From positions 61,961 to 125,960 of the forward strand of contig JAIWZP010000072.1 of the NCBI GenBank assembly GCA_025201375.1: DNA of 64,000 nt, given 5' to 3'. Every line of letters begins with the position of its first letter. Within the stretch, counting starts at the first letter, position 1. The notes below the pieces were generated by a model. The model did no database searches and was not told the origin of the DNA. It saw only the letters and a program-made list of their open reading frames with translations. Source of the DNA: Gongronella butleri. Taxonomy: Eukaryota > Mucoromycota > Mucoromycetes > Mucorales > Cunninghamellaceae. Of the stretch, positions 10,805-22,816 are shown in pieces. The position numbers and the translations under genes were made by a program.

Positions 10805-12458
10805 CTACATGGTATTCTGTACAAGGTACAATGCCGTGAGGATGACGACGGTCAAAACGGGGACACAGAGCACGCCATAGCTCCAAAAGAGGACGTGCAT
10901 CATCTCTTCTTGAAACACACCTGTCACCTGGGTGATTTGTGTCAGTGACACAGCTGATGGCAGGCAGCCGAGGACGATGATGGTGACGATGAACATGGGG
11001 TCTTGTGTGAGCGTGACGGAAGGGCAGCAGCGCATCCATGCATACACGATGGCAAAGACGATGGGCGGCATGACGGCAAAACGCGTGATGAGCGACGTAA
11101 AGACGGCATTGCGCATTTCGGGCGACGACGACGCGAGGCCATTGTTGTTGTTTTCCAGCTGCTGCTGCGCAATGAGGGTCAATTGTGCGCCCAAACACAA
11201 CAGCAAGAGCGGGACGGAGGCGCGGCCACAACCCTCGACGGCTTGTGTCAGTGACGCGTACAGAAACGCCTCGTGATCAAACAACAGGGGCTGCAGCGGC
11301 GACAGGCCCACGCCCAGCGCCAGCAGTGCCGCGTACAGTGGTGGCGACATGAAACCATGCAGGATCCGCGCCAATGTACCAATTTTGCGTAAAACAGACA
11401 CATTGGGGGGAGCAAAGGAGCCCTGGCTGCCGCTGCTGGCCACGGGCGTGATCGGGGCACCGGCACCACTGCCGCTCAGCAACGGAGACGTTTCACTCGG
11501 ATACTTTGGAAACGAGGAAAGCACGGCCAATGGCGAAGAGGATGGCTTTTGCGGCTGTTGTTGTGATGGTTGTTGCTGCAATTGTTGTTGCGATGGTGCG
11601 CGCGTCATTGCATCATCCGCAATGGTCGATGCCGTCGATGAATACGACAAGTGACGCAATTGTCGCTCCAAATCGACATCCCTGTCGTCGTCGTCAACGT
11701 CATGAATGGAAATTTGTTTGGATTTTGGCGTGGCAATCGGTAAAATGGGACCCTGATCGCTGGACAATGATTTTACAGAGGCATTGTCCATGTCGGTGGG
11801 CTGCAGCAGGTGGTAGCCATAGGACCAGCGCACAATGTTGCAAAACATGGCGTAAAACAGCGTATATGCGATGCCGCGCGCGGCGACGGTCGCGCGCGTG
11901 TCATCGGCATGCCAATACAGCACCTGGCCAGCCTCCGAGTACGCGAGGCTGCTGATGATGGCAATTGGCAGCGAATTCGTGTTCAAAAACATGGCACACA
12001 CGGTCACGAGGCGCCGAAAGTCGGCGGTGACGCCAAACACGCGCGATGTCACCTCGGCTGCTGCCCAGGACACCAAAAGAAAGACGAATTGGAACGCCGG
12101 GATCGGCCAAAACTCGAGCAGCTTTTGCACCGAGATCAAGGGTGCAATGCTCGTGAAAAGCAAGCAAGGCGTAAAGAAATCCATGTTTAAACGTGACATC
12201 CACTAAAAAAAAGTCATGAGTCTGCAAGGATCTTTATTTTTTAGTGTTGTCATCCCATGGAGGCCCGGTTACAAACCTTTTGCTTGGACTCGTCAAAATA
12301 GCCTGCCCGGGTCAGCATGGCACCAAGGGCCACCACGGCTACGACTTGAAAGATGGCCTATAGAATTTTTTTTTTCGGTGAGCGGGTTTTGTGGACCGTG
12401 CGTTTCTCTATTTTTTTATATTACGCACCTGCAAGGCGGCAAGGACCAATTCTAACAT
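10805..12458 (-). CDS. Auxin efflux carrier (AEC/PIN-like) family transporter
   Basis: Membrane transporter of the bile/arsenite/riboflavin-related AEC family; fungal members are usually in the ER and their substrates are poorly known. Exons 12458-12429, 12357-12277 and 12202-10805 give 502 residues. The N-terminal half has about five hydrophobic helices, including QVVAVVALGAMLTRAGYF and the family block LNMDFFTPCLLFTSIA. A long hydrophilic loop rich in S, Q and P follows (about residues 195-310). The C-terminal half has about five more helices, including VRKIGTLARILHGFMSPPLYAALLALGVGLS and VPLLLLCLGAQL. The NTNSLPIAII block with its conserved asparagine lies in the N half. The two upstream exons were added because they restore helix 1 and keep phase. 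Confidence 0.88.
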
Positions 12459-12917
12459 TTAATGTGAAATGAAAAAGTGAAAAAAAAGATGAAAACAAGC
12501 AAGAAGAAAAGGGAAAAGAAATGCCCATGGTGTCATTGGTGGCCAACCTAATTATATATGGCTGGATTGCATGAACAAATAAAATCTCCACTTGTAGGAA
12601 AAATAGAAGAAAGGGGGGGAGGGATGAGCTCATTTCAAATCATGTTGCGGATTGCATCATCCACGCGATTATGGCAAGGTGCGTGACCCAATCACGTCGA
12701 CGCCCTGGTTGCTGACAAAAAGTCCGCGCGGCGGCCTGGCCGCCGCTGATGCATCAAAAGCTGGCTGATCAAGAATGAGGGGGATGACCGAGCGGGCCGA
12801 CCGGGCTGGTCCGACTATTTTTTTTCTTGCCTGTTTTTTTGCATGTCCGCCGCTTGCCTTTTTTTCTCTCCTCCCTTTGTTGCACACCTCGACAAAAAAA
12901 GACCTTTTTACACAACC
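12459..12917. promoter_or_regulatory. Divergent promoter region AEC/LSM5
   Basis: A 459-bp spacer between divergent start codons. It holds A-rich sequence next to the carrier start and a T/C-rich leader before LSM5. No specific binding site is recognised and no gene is seen. Confidence 0.4.
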
Positions 12918-13512
12918 ATGGCCTCGTCATCGCAGCTGCTACCCTTGGGTAAAGACACATTGCACGCGTTTTGCGCCTATTGGCGGCCATTGAAGGGCCA
13001 TGGCTCATTTTTTTTCAACGGTAGAACTGATCGACAAATGTATCGGCTCCAAGATCTGGGTCGTCATGAAGAACGAAAAGGAGTTTACCGGCAAACTTCT
13101 TGGTTTTGACGACTTTGTCAGTACGTTTCCTCTTTCTTTTTGATTTTTGCATTTTGAACGGCAAAACACACTGACGTCACCCTTCCCCTCTTTTTTCTCA
13201 TTGAATTAGACATGGTGTTGGAAGAAGTGACCGAATAGTACGAACACGACGCGCCTTGAAGGCTTTGGAAACCGATAAAAAGCTCACATGTCCTTTTTTT
13301 TTCTTGCAGTGAGCGCACCCAGGAAGGCTACAAGACGAGGCAATTGGAGCAGATCCTGCTCAATGGCAACAACATTTGCTCGGTAAGCCAACCCCCCCCC
13401 ATCATGCTCTCAAAAATGTCAAAAATGATAAAAAAAGGGATAAACCCGCTGATTTTGCTTTTTTTTTTTTTTCTAGCTGATTCCCGGCGGGAATGGTCCT
13501 GTCGACAACTGA
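12918..13512 (+). CDS. LSM5: U6 snRNA-associated Sm-like protein Lsm5
   Basis: Member of the Lsm1-7 (mRNA decapping) and Lsm2-8 (U6 snRNP) rings. Five exons (12918-12948, 13025-13120, 13210-13237, 13310-13382, 13477-13512) give 87 residues, close to the human 91. Joined exons read [21 protein letters not shown], then the Sm1 block [21 protein letters not shown] and the Sm2 block [15 protein letters not shown]. All junctions keep phase. Exon 3 is only 28 nt. The gene shows how densely introns interrupt small genes here. Confidence 0.95.
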
Positions 13513-13959
13513 TTTTCCCTCTTTCCCTCCTTCACGCCGTGCCGATCACTCTCACCCCTTGAATATCCATTTGATTGTCTTTTCCTTTCACATTGATTGT
13601 GCGCGACATGAATAAAGCAAAAGAAAACCAGCATTTCACGCGCCATTCTGGCCCCTGGACGGGGCAATGACGGGTCATTGCGCAGCGCAAGGGCATCTGA
13701 TACAATGGCCTGTGACAGTCCGCGTGTGACAACAAGCAGAAACGAGTCAAACGTGATGGTGGCGCGGAGATCGATCTCAAAATCGGTAAAAAAGGGAAAA
13801 TAACGTGCCGAGAGTGTCTTTTTGATGGTCATCATGTGCTTACTTTTGACAAGGCAGCTGATCACAAAAGAGAGTGCATGTAAGCAATGGGCTAGAAATG
13901 GAAACAAAAATTTTTTAAATCGTATAAAAAAATAGTACAATACAAAAAATAAAGGAGAA
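13513..13959. other. Convergent spacer LSM5/LAM
   Basis: The 3' ends of two convergent genes face each other. A 155-codon open frame runs on the minus strand (13473-13940) and overlaps the last LSM5 exon. It has no family resemblance and no room for its own promoter, so I do not call it. Confidence 0.4.
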
Positions 13960-15614
13960 CTAGGACGAGAGGGCGGTCATGGAGCGCAATTGGTGGTGAA
14001 CCGCTTCACACTTGATGGCATTGTCCTCTGTGACGGTTGCGTGGCACTCGAGACGCGCGTCCAGCAGCCAATTGACATATTCGTTCTCCAAGAGCTGGGC
14101 ATCCACCTGGTTCAGCAGGCTAAAGATGACGAGGGTATCATGGCGGAGCATCGCGATCCGCTCGCGGCTGTACAGCAGCTCCACCGACACCGAGTAGTGC
14201 TTTTTGCTGTGCCATCGGTCCATCGTCGTCGACATGGTCACGTTGCGCTGCGCCAGCTTGGCCTGGAGGAACATTTGGTAGCTAAAAAAAATAATAAAAA
14301 AGAATTAAAAAAAAAATTAAAAACGCGTCCCCATTGGTCCCACATTTTTTTCCATTTCCACATTTTTTCCCCATTTTCTCCCATTTTTACCTCAATTCAC
14401 TGGGATCAAAGAGAGTGGTAGTGGCATTGGAGGTGAGCAGGCCGTCCTCAACGTCGCGCAGGTACACGGCGCGTGACACGACCTTTCTCTGTGGCATGAA
14501 CGCGTGATGTTTGCCATGGGCAAGGGACGATGATGATGTTGATGACGATAGGGTGGCCCACAAGAGCCACACCGACAAGAGGCCGGCGACAATGGCGGTC
14601 GCGGTCAGTGGCAGGCTCGAGGCAATGTCCTGGACCATCTCCCATACGGAAACCAGTGTGCCGAGCCAACCTTCGGGCGTGGACGCGGGGGCTGCCGCGG
14701 GCGACACGGCGCCAATGGCATTTTTCATCGACTTTGCGTCCTTGGCGTTCGCGGCGGGGCCCTGCAACGACGACACGCGCTTATTGGCGGGCGTCCCGCT
14801 CAACGCTTGCGCATTGTCGACCACCATGGGCATAAATTGCGTAATGCTCTCGCTCATGCCCTTCATCGCGGCCTTCATGACCATGCTCTTGACAAGGATG
14901 TTCTTGACGAATTTCACACCGAGGCACACCGACAAATGGCATTGCGTGGGCCCGACCCAGCTGATGCAATAGCGGATCGACGGGATAAACGCGTCCGCGT
15001 AAGGCAGCTGCGCACTCTTTGTGGAAATCTGCACACAATACCGCATGTATTCCTCCTTTTTCAACAAAACTTGCGTCTCGACAACATCGGCTTCCTTGGC
15101 TTTCACTGGAAAATGCAAAAATAAAAGATTTAGAGACAAACAGAGACAAGAGCAAGAAAAATGGCACACGGCGACGCGTCAAACGATATAAATCTTACCC
15201 ATAGGATTGTTGACCGGCATGATATATTTCAACAGACGCGTCGCATGACCATCGACATCGCCCCACGCGCCAACTTGCAGCTCTAAAAACAGAAAAAAGG
15301 GTCATTTTTACCCTGTTTTTTCATTTTTTCATTTTTTTCTCGTACCTCTGCTGCCGCTGGCCTGTGTCTTTTGCTGCCAGATGCCGCCATTGGCTGCGGC
15401 GCCGGTCTTTTCCTCGGAAAAGAGCAAATCATACAGCGTTTTGGCCGACACGGGCAGATCGGTCTCGTATTCCATCTTTTCAAGGTGATCTGAGCAGTCG
15501 CAACCAATGGGGCCCTTTGGCGGCGTGATGTGCGCGGGCAGGTCATCTTTTTGCGAAAAAAAAAAAGAGTGTGAGTAAGCGACAAATGGCACGACAAATG
15601 ATAAAATTGACGAA

Positions 15615-15652
<38 letters not shown>

Positions 15653-18600
15653 ATGGGTGGGCGCGTCTAATTTTGCTGTGGACGCGTCCGTTTGAGTAGC
15701 ATTGCCATTGATTTTGTTCAGGTCACAGATGCCGCCAGCGCCGGCCTGTGTTGCGGCCATCATGGCGGCGGCAAGGGCGCCTCCAGCCTGAGGTGGTGGT
15801 GTGGCGGTATGGGATTGGTTTTTTTTGTTGCTGTTGCTGTCCTTTCGCTTTCCGCGGCGGATGCGGTCGAGCTTGAACGAGGCGGATGCGCTGGGAAGCG
15901 GGGATGCCGAGGGTTCTGTTGCTACGACGACCGAAGACGACGGTGAATCGCGGATTTCGCCTGTGCTGCTTGATCTTGGGCGGCGTGCAATCATGTCGGG
16001 CGCCGAATGCTGCTTGGTGACGGGCTCCGTCTTGATGATGGTGGTGACATTGGCTGCATTCTTGTGCTTTGACATGGAAACAGACATGTTGTGTAAAATA
16101 TCATACATGGTCTGTAATGGCATCATGTCTTTGCTCTTGGCATTGTCCACGGCAATGCGCAGCTTCTCGGCCACAATCTCCACGTCGTCCATCAATGACA
16201 CGAGAATCAGCGGCTCGCGTGGCGACACATCATCACTTTGCGTATCTTGGCAAAAGTCAATGGCAAGCGCAATGTTCGATTGTTTGCCCGTATTGGCAAT
16301 GGACGGGTCACGGATCAGACGCACCTTTTGAATGTCCTTGAGCCGCACCGCCACCGTGTGCACGCACGACATCACCACACAGCTATAAAGCCAAAAGGTC
16401 TCTTGCGTCACAAACGCACGACCCGTGTACGAATACCCAAATTGCGACGTGGGCGGACGCACATTGTGCGACAATTCCGTCTGCAGCTCTTGCTCAAGTT
16501 GCTCCAAGGGGCTGCCCGTCCCAATCGGCGTCGTCGGCCACTCCAAATCGTCACCAACATCCTCTGCCAAATGATCTTTTTGTCCAGTGTTGGGCGGGCG
16601 CTTCAGGCAGCAGATGAACGCTAGAAATGAAAAAAATAACAATTGGAGCGAAATTGGAGAGAAATTGGCGTGTCAGTGTGCCTCCATTCTTCTTTTTCAA
16701 CATTTTTTCCCACTTTTCTCATTTTCCCAATTCTTTCACTTTTCCCTCCATTTTTACCATCAATGACGACCTCATTGTGTGCGACGCCACCAAAGACGCG
16801 TCGCAATTCCTTGTTGTGCTGCTCGAGCTCGTGGGTATATTCGTGGAGATCGACCTTTGGAACGGCGGTGTCGTCGGGATGCGATGGCCAAATGACCTGG
16901 ATGTCTGTGTCGGGGGCGAAATGGGGGCTCGATGGCATGTTGCTGACGGGCGTGGTGGGCGGCACATTGTCGTTGCCTGTGCCGCTGCCTGTGCCACCGC
17001 CACTCTGGAACATGCTGGGCACCAGTGTCCAAGGGATACCCCAGCTCGATGACGAATTGCCGTTATTGGTGCCATTGGGCGGCTTGTTGGCGGGCAAACG
17101 AGGCGACAACAGACTCGTGTCAGGGCCGCCATCGTTGTGGTGTGAATCCAAAAAGGGCTGATTCGCGCGAACTGGCCACGCGGCACGCGCCGATTCCCAG
17201 ACCAACAGCGGCGTCAAGGACGTGGAATTGGCCAACGACACACGGTCATTGTCGGCAGACGTCGATAGCACGACAATCGAGTGGTGTTCGTGCTGCTGCG
17301 GCTGTTGCGCTTGATCTGGCGCATTGGCATTCACATTGGCCGACGAAAACGTCGTGTCGGTCGCTGGCGTCGTCGTGATTTTCGGCACCAGCGCCCCATT
17401 GCTCGCCGCCGACGCGCTTTCCGAATTGTTTGTCGCGTCGTCTTGCTTGGCGTGACTCGCAGCAGAAACAGGTGCCGCAGGCAACTGTTGATATTTGATC
17501 GCAATCTGCTTGGCCTTGTCAAACGCGGAAATCCAATCCTTCATTTCATCTTCCGTCTCGGCTTGCACCACAATCGACGCCCTATTTTTTGAATTTGAAA
17601 TTGAAAAAAAGTAGGTTGCTCAGCAAAAAAATCGATTTTTTTTTCGTTTTTTTTTTTTCATTTTTTTTCTTAAAAAAAGCTTCATTGGTCTTACTGCTGC
17701 ACCGATACGATTTCAAAGCAATAGCGACGATCGATATCGACCATGGGCTTGATTTCGGACAAGAGGACAGACACGCGCTCCTCGAGGCTGATGGCGCCCT
17801 TTAGCTTTTGAGGCGAGGCGTGGACGACACACGAACCAAAGTGGCCGTCGTACAAAAAGAACCAACGACGCGTCCAATAGCCGCGCGCATTGCGGGTGAA
17901 CAAATAGCCCCACTTGTGATACGGCTTGGTGTGCTGGTCGGGCGTCCATTCCTGTGACAAATCAAGCGACAGTCGGTTGTTCATCGGCGATTGCGGCAGC
18001 AACCCCAACGTCGGCGGCGCATACTTGTCCAAATCACGCGGTGGCTGCGTCTGGTTGATGTATTCATTCTCAAGCTCGCGTCGCATCGTCTGCAGCTTGT
18101 GCAGCTGGTAATTGCACGTATCCTTGTCCTAAATGGCATGAGGGAGAGCGTCCATAAAAAAAAATGAGCTTGTTTTTACGCTTTTTTTCATTTTTTCATT
18201 TTTTTTTTTTTTTACATCGACAATCCATTGCTTCCACGAGGCCAATTGGTGATCCAGCTTTTGCCAGACCTGGACGCCGCCGCCAAAGTCATTGAGATGC
18301 GCCATGGTGGCGCCCGAGAACAAATCCACAAGCGTGTGTTCTAGATCCGAGCGGAAATGCAGCATGCGCACCACATGCTGCCCGGACATGTGGATATAAT
18401 ACTTGCGTGCCTCATGCAACCTGAATGCTTCCTCGCGCAGCGCAGATACCTCCTTGGTCTTGCTTTGCGTCGCGTACTTGTTCAATTGCGCCTCATATCG
18501 CTCCAATGCCCTTTCATGATGCTTGCGGAATTCCTAAAATAATTCCCCCAAATTGAGCCTCTTTGTTTCCTGCTTGCTGCTGCTTTTTTTTTTTTTTTTT

Positions 18601-19218
18601 TTTTGTTCATTTTGTACCTTGAAATCCTTGAGCTGCGTCTTGACAAAGTGCTGCAATGGTTGGATAAAGTGATCTTCCAGGTCCGAGACCTAAAAAAAAT
18701 CAAGGCAATGCGTCAGTTTTTACGCTTTTTGGGACGAGGCTGAACGCCCATTTTTTTTTTTTTTTTTACCAACTTTGTCTTGAAAGCAAGACTGGTCTGT
18801 AAAGCATCCGAGAAGCTCTTGATCACGGCACCCGTGAAATGAGGATCTAAAAACAGCAAAACAGTGAAAACAAGCAAAATCAGTGAGACCTGGGACTATC
18901 CGGGAAAACATCCAGCTTGCTGTACCGATGAGCGCATTGCCAATGCCCACGGGCATCGCCTTTTTGCACAATGTGTTGGTCTCCAAGTTGAATTCTAAGA
19001 AAAAAAAAAAAGAGCATTTTGAGCATAAAAGTGGGGTTTGAGGGCCGCTTTCATGAGCTTTTACTGTTGAGCTTCTCGCAGTAAAGCTTGAGCTGCTTTG
19101 CCAAGGCGTCCAGCCACCTGTCCAGCAGCTCCAGCTGGTCGTCATAGTGCTGTACATTGGCGCGATACACGGGCGAGTCCGTAATCGCGTCATTCAGCGT
19201 AATAAGAGAGGGCTGCAT
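13960..19218 (-). CDS. BAR-PH-GRAM-VASt sterol-transfer protein (Sip3/Lam3-like)
   Basis: Likely ER-anchored lipid (sterol) transfer protein at membrane contact sites, by resemblance to yeast Sip3/Lam3 and Ysp1/Lam1. Twelve exons (19218-19065, 18994-18926, 18846-18770, 18689-18618, 18533-18216, 18128-17695, 17581-16758, 16620-15652, 15546-15346, 15282-15199, 15105-14391, 14281-13960) total 1412 residues. A helical BAR region spans about 1-230. A PH domain near 290-400 contains KWGYLFTRNARGYWTRRWFFLYDG and ends in DWISAFDKA. A GRAM-like domain lies near 650-800 (GRAFVTQETFWLYSCVV). The VASt start (FSEEKTGAAANGGIW) to about 1140 follows. A single membrane helix (TATAIVAGLLSVWLLWATL) sits near 1235-1257, with a helical tail behind it. 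Linkers are S/T/A/N-rich. The first exon start (MQPSLITLNDAI) resembles the family N-terminus. Exact function is inferred from architecture. Confidence 0.88.
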
Positions 19219-19709
19219 AACCTAACAGTGCCTACAAACCCAATGACAATGAGGCAAAAAAAGAAAGAAAAGAGGGGGGAGGGGAAATAAAAAGGAGAGA
19301 GGAAGAAATAAAAAAAAAAGAAAAGGAAAAAATGGGTGTGCGGGTTCAAAAAAAAAAAGGCACGTCCACTCCCTCCCTCCCCCCCCTTTTTTTTCCGTGT
19401 AAGCCTGTTTTTTGCCCTGTGTCACGTCAAAAACATCCCAATGCCCCGCGATTTCTCGGTGAGCAAACCGAGGATCACCCTTTTGGCCAGTATGGCAATG
19501 GCGGAAATGTCGTAAATAGCAGCGTCAAGAAAATGAGGATGCTTTTTTAGCTGCGTAAGAGCGGGGCTTGATGAATTGGCCAATGGCAGACAATGGTGGG
19601 GTAAGCGGGCCCCTGTGTCACCAAAAGTAGGCATTGTGGATGACCAATTGAAGTGCCTTGGTCTCTTTTTTCTTCCTCGTGAATATCGCTTTTTCGTTCT
19701 TTTGAGAGT
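19219..19709. promoter_or_regulatory. Divergent promoter region
   Basis: This 491-bp spacer lies between the LAM-type gene and the following divergent gene. It holds a purine-rich stretch (19255-19330) and a (CCCT)n/C-run stretch at 19369-19388. No coding signal is seen. Confidence 0.4.
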
Positions 19710-22567
19710 ATGGCTGCTGAACCTGACCTCAAGGCGCTTGCAACGACGCTGTCAGCAAGCTATTCTGCCCTGTTGCAATATCAGACGCTCCAAGACGATA
19801 AGGTACACCTAGAAATGTCGAGGCTGTTTTGCGCATTTGACGTCTTTTTCTTTTATTTCGTGCCATAGATCGTTGAGCATGTCATTTTACTTGCGACGCA
19901 CAGCGAGCACCTGCCGCTGACGTGGTTCACGGAACCATTGGTGCGTTGTTTATTGACGCTGGTGGATCGATTCTTGGGCACGGAGCAGATGGATGGTGTT
20001 GGTGCGCTTGTGCACCTGCTTTCCGTGTGGACGCGGCGATTGTCGGGGACTACGGATCGGATGGACAAGGAGCCGCTGCTGCCGCTCGTGCTCACGCTGT
20101 TTGCGGATCAATTGATCGAGTTGCCAATGAACGAAGCGGCCACCGTTGATTTGCGCAAGCATGCATGGATGGGACTGGTGGCGCTTGTGGGCCGTGCACC
20201 TGCGCAATACGACGAAGAGAAGCTCTTGGCTACCATGACGCGTATCGTGCGCCATTACGTGGGTTGCACGCAATTCCCGCTCGTCGAATCGCTGAATGCC
20301 GGTGTCGCCCACGCACTCGCCGAATCCACGCGTCTCAATGTGTTTGAATACGCGTCGTGCAAGGATTTATTGGATGCCGCGCTCGACATGAACGGTGCGC
20401 GACCTCTGGACGGACCCTGGGCCGTCGCTACCCTGATTGAGCACGTTGTCGACATCCGCTCACGCATGAATCCAGTCACTCGTGCAGAATCACACATCGA
20501 TACCCTCGCCACACTCCTTACAAACGTCACAAACACAGAAACACCCACACTCATCTCGCTCGCCGCCGTCGCAGGCTTTGTGTATGTTTTGATCAAGTCA
20601 AAAGGAGAGAAAAAAAACTCATTTTTTTATTTCTTTCTTCTAGGCGCATGATGCAATTCAACCAGGGCCATCACTCGGCCAAGATCACCGCAACGCAAGA
20701 AAAGATGCAAGGCGCGTTCCTGGCTGGTCTTGGCGCAGCATTGGCACAACGCCATTCGGAAGAGGATAAAACGACCATTGCGTTCTTTTGCAGCCAATGT
20801 TTGCCCAGCATGCCGCTGGACGCCATGGCGTCACTCGATTTGATCACCCTGCTGCACGAACTCGTCGACCAGCTGCTGACAAGCCCATACACTTGGCAAC
20901 AGGGCCGCTTTTTGCGCGAAAATGTCACGGCCGCCAACCTCGACGCCTTGCAATCACATCGCCTCTTCAAGGACATTGGCCGCTTGTCACGCGCCATTGG
21001 CAAAGTCGTCCACGCCATGCTCGAGCTCCACATCCAGGGCGCCACTACCGCCATCCAAGTCGCGGTCGACAAGTAAGAGACAAAAAAAAAAAAAAAAAAA
21101 AAAGGGAGATGTTGACTCACTTTCCCTTGGCCAGATTGGAAGGCTTTTCGTACAATATCTTGCTTGACTGGGACCGGTACAAGATGGCGCACAGTGATAA
21201 TGTCCCGGACAAGGAAATTGACGCCAAGGTGTGGCCCATCCTCAAAACGCTCGTCTTCTCGCTCACCGCCGTCCTCAAGGCCATTGCCGTCGACGTCCTC
21301 GATGGCCAGGGGCTCATTGACGTCCCACACGCAGGTAAAAAAAAGCGCTCATCGCATATCCATTCGCATCTCTTCGCGCCAATTCGCGTCCATTTTGCGC
21401 CAATTCGCGTGAAAAGCGCGTCTAGTCGTGTTTGATCGTGTCTCGTCGTGTCAGATCGTGTCTGAACGCGTGAAACCGCGTGAAATCGCGCCAAAAGCGC
21501 GTCGCATCGCTTGAATTCGCTTGAAATCGCAATGTTTGACATTTCTTTTTCCATTTTTCTTGCAGCGCAAGGCATTGTGTCTGTGTACGCCAACGTCAAC
21601 TTCATCAGCGAGCGGTTGGGCCTGGGCAATGGGTTCCAAGCCTATCAAGACACGCTGACAAACGCCGTTGCGTATCTCAAACACAAGGAAAATGCATGCC
21701 AATTGAATCGCTTGACCTCACTGGCCTTCAAAGAATATGGTAAACAATGGCGAAATGGAAGGAAGAGAAAAAAAAAACGAAGCAAAATGACTCATCATAC
21801 TATTTTTGTTCTAGGCACGCCGCAATTCACGGTGGATCAGACGCCCACGACATCGCTACTTTCGTCGACGCACAGCGCACGGTTGCTCTTCTTCATGAAC
21901 ATGGTGGAGCAGGTGATGGACACGCTCGAGGACCGCGTCTTGGACAACGACGTGCTGCCTGTCATGTACCCCATCTTGAAATGGGACACCATCCTAGACA
22001 AGGACCTCTACGAGAGCGCGCACGCCGCCGTGCTCAGCGTCTTTGCCAATCAAAAGCCCGTGTCGCGCGAGTTGGCAGGCGTGTATGCGACCATCCTGCT
22101 TGATGTAAGCTTTCTTTTTAGGAAAAGAGACGAAAAAGAGACTTATTCCCCTTCTCCCCCCTTTTTTTTTGTAGCACTTCCACAAGCCATTGACACTGCA
22201 CCAGATCCGCCTGGCATATGTGACCATGGTGCAATCGCTCAGCCAGCTAGATGACGCGGTCGCATGGCTGACCGTGCAGCAAGCGCTGCAGAGGCGTGAG
22301 AAGCTGACGAGCGAAAAGGACGCTGTTGAGCGCGCCGACTACCTCGTGCTGCTGATCGACTTGCTCAAGCCGCTGTCGCTGGGCCCGTTCTTTGGCAAGG
22401 CACTGTACACCGTGGAACGCCTGATCAAGCAGCTCGAAACAAAGACAATGCAGCAGTCCACACTTAAAATCGTCCACGAAACCGTCAGCGGGTCTGGGAT
22501 TTCGGACATGCGACGCGTCGAGGCTGTCGGCTGGTATCTGGCCTTGAAAAATCAATTAGATTTGTAA
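19710..22567 (+). CDS. Large all-helical protein, family uncertain
   Basis: Seven exons (19710-19802, 19869-20581, 20644-21072, 21135-21334, 21566-21739, 21815-22104, 22175-22567) give 763 residues that keep phase throughout. Secondary structure appears almost wholly helical, with leucine/alanine-rich helices of HEAT/ARM style. No signal peptide, clear membrane segment or catalytic motif is visible. Recognisable local strings include VLPVMYPILKWDTILDKDLYESAH and the C-terminal MRRVEAVGWYLALKNQL. A peroxin-8-like identity crossed my mind, but there is no C-terminal SKL-type signal, so I do not assign it. The start is the first ATG of a good open exon (MAAEPDLKALATTLSAS). Intron 4 is unusually long (231 bp) and internally repetitive. 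It converges with the J-protein gene. Confidence 0.75.
21335..21565 (+). repeat. Degenerate tandem motif inside an intron
   Basis: The 231-bp intron 4 is built largely of imperfect copies of TTCGCG/TCGTGTC/GCGTGAAA units of 8-10 bases between about 21350 and 21530. Most other introns here are 50-100 bp and lack this. Confidence 0.6.
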
Positions 22568-22816
22568 TTTTATCATGTTATTATAAAAAAGAATGACACT
22601 CTTTTCCCGTTTGAAACTGCGACGCTTCCTGGGAACACGCGACGCGTCGAAAAATGAAATCAGAGAATGCAATTGGGGTTTTTTTTTATTTCGACGAAAT
22701 GGATCTGGTATCGTACCAAGGACAGAGAAAGGGAGAGAAAGAGACATGAAAAAGAGAGAAAAAAAAAGGGGGGGGGAGAGAAAATCACACTGTCGAGCGC
22801 CCGTCAAACGAGCGTT

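Noticed and set aside
13473..13940. 155-codon minus-strand frame between LSM5 and the LAM-type gene
   Set aside because: It overlaps the last LSM5 exon antisense, has no recognisable domain and no space for a promoter.
19710..22567. Assignment of the helical protein to peroxin 8
   Set aside because: General impression only. No C-terminal peroxisomal signal and no motif I could verify.
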